Source: Gammaproteobacteria bacterium UBA5109
Lineage (GTDB): Bacteria; Pseudomonadota; Gammaproteobacteria; Pseudomonadales; Pseudohongiellaceae
Assembly: GCA_002414385.1 (NCBI GenBank)
Contig: DHZH01000006.1
Location: 1-64,000 of the forward strand
Length of the DNA stretch: 64,000 nucleotides
Direction: 5' to 3'
Position numbers and translations under genes: made by a program. The notes under the pieces were generated by a model, which was not told the origin of the DNA, did no database searches, and saw nothing but the letters and a program-made list of their open reading frames with translations. This document shows positions 63,340 through 64,000 of the stretch, one piece after another. Position 1 is the stretch's first letter. Each line of letters begins with the position of its first letter.

Positions 63340-64000
63340 TCAGCGCACGCAGGATTTGGCATCCAGTCCTTCTTCCTTGAGCAGACGTTCAAAGTCCTGT
63401 TTGGGCAGGCGTAGCGACAGACACATCTGCCCCTGTTCATCCAGACTTTCATTTTTCACGGCCCCCTGATGATACAGTTTGGCGCGCAGGCGGCCATTTT
63501 GCTGGGGCAGATGCAGCTCCGGTTCTATAAAATCCTCTCCGAGCAGTTCGCTGATGGCTTGCAGTAAATTTTCCACGCCTTCGCCATTGAGAGCCGAAAC
63601 CCACACGCGCCAGGGTTTGCCCTGGTCATCACGCTCAATCCCGGGAAGTTCCTGACCAAGCAGGTCTGCCTTGTTGTAAACCAGCAGTGTCGGAATTTCA
63701 CTGGCGCCGATTTCCTGTAGTACCCGGTCTACTTCATCCTGCAGGATAAAGCGCTGTTCACTGTGACAATCGACTACATGTAATAACAGGCTGGCTTCAA
63801 TGGTTTCTTCCAGTGTGGCACGAAAGGCATCAACCAGCTGATGGGGCAGGTCGCGAATGAATCCGACCGTGTCTGCCAGTATTGCCGTGCCCATATCCGG
63901 CAGCTGAATTTTGCGCAGTGTCGAATCCAGCGTGGCAAACAGCTGGTCAGCGGCATAAATATTTTCGTTAGTCAGATGGTTGAACAGCGAAGTCTTGCCG
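63340..64000 (-). CDS. hflX: GTPase HflX (5' end beyond window)
   Basis: The C-terminal two thirds or less of HflX, a ribosome-associated GTPase that splits stalled or hibernating 70S ribosomes under stress. The window cuts it inside the Walker A loop (GKTSLFNHL at the edge). G3 DTVGFIRDLP, G4 NKAD and the C-terminal domain are present. The frame is open to base 64000 on the minus strand, so the start is outside. The usual upstream neighbour would be hfq, which is not in the window. Confidence 0.95.
   Translation of the reverse strand, partial: GKTSLFNHLTNENIYAADQLFATLDSTLRKIQLPDMGTAILADTVGFIRDLPHQLVDAFRATLEETIEASLLLHVVDCHSEQRFILQDEVDRVLQEIGASEIPTLLVYNKADLLGQELPGIERDDQGKPWRVWVSALNGEGVENLLQAISELLGEDFIEPELHLPQQNGRLRAKLYHQGAVKNESLDEQGQMCLSLRLPKQDFERLLKEEGLDAKSCVR

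Overview
The window looks like the chromosome of a free-living, respiring, Gram-negative gammaproteobacterium, probably marine or aquatic. The signs are an hflX-hflK-hflC-hisZ-purA block in the usual gammaproteobacterial order, a type IV pilus Pil-Chp chemosensory cluster of the Pseudomonas kind, an outer-membrane beta-barrel protein, many exported oxidoreductases and hydrolases, and c-type cytochromes. An OM182/Pseudohongiella-like lineage would fit the many secreted enzymes, but this is only an impression. No rRNA, tRNA or CRISPR array was seen.

Layout. (1) 1-6.4 kb: exported or lipoprotein enzymes: an amidohydrolase, an alpha/beta hydrolase, a Blc lipocalin with a small Trp-rich protein, and a three-gene operon in which two paralogous exported proteins flank a metallo-beta-lactamase-fold hydrolase. 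(2) 6.4-9.2 kb: an AT-rich accessory patch with a membrane-anchored zinc-peptidase-like gene broken by an in-frame TGA, followed by an IS30-family element whose transposase is also broken by an in-frame TGA. (3) 9.2-10.8 kb: a GNAT-nitrilase fusion. (4) 11.1-26.8 kb: a co-directional block that is the most coherent system here: a TonB-C-domain protein, a degenerate GGDEF/EAL FimX-like protein, PilG, PilH, PilI, PilJ, a giant ChpA/PilL hybrid kinase, a ChpC-like CheW protein and a GAF-domain PilB/GspE-type ATPase. It joins surface or chemical sensing, probable c-di-GMP signalling and pilus motor output in one probable transcription unit. (5) 26.9-29.2 kb: acireductone dioxygenase with an SDR that lacks the catalytic Tyr, and a fatty acid hydroxylase-type membrane enzyme. 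(6) 29.2-31.2 kb: a small defence or stress island with a nucleotidyltransferase (MNT) antitoxin carrying a winged helix, a frameshifted HEPN partner, twin operators, and an orphan ImmA/IrrE metallopeptidase behind twin palindromes.

(7) 31.2-34.2 kb: an operon of a gluconolactonase-like propeller, an aldo/keto reductase and an exported double VOC protein. (8) 34.5-43.2 kb: thioredoxin 2, a P2-type cation ATPase, an Old Yellow Enzyme, a gamma-glutamyltransferase, and an ApbE-DUF2271 fusion divergent from a PepSY-type membrane protein. (9) 43.2-50.2 kb: a CBM9/DUF5916 outer-membrane protein, an AttH-like lipoprotein with its LolD/FtsX-type ABC transporter, and a small zinc-ribbon membrane protein. 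(10) 50.3-54.4 kb: a cytochrome c-Vgb propeller fusion, an octaheme-HEAT-TPR protein and a TPR protein. (11) 54.4-58.5 kb: a sirtuin, a Tat-exported threonine-aldolase-like PLP enzyme, and a SoxC/SoxD-like sulfite dehydrogenase pair ending at a clear terminator. (12) 58.6-64 kb: purA, hisZ, hflC, hflK and the 3' part of hflX, all on the minus strand.

Three genes are visibly broken (zinc peptidase, IS30 transposase, HEPN). All three lie in accessory patches and none in core operons.
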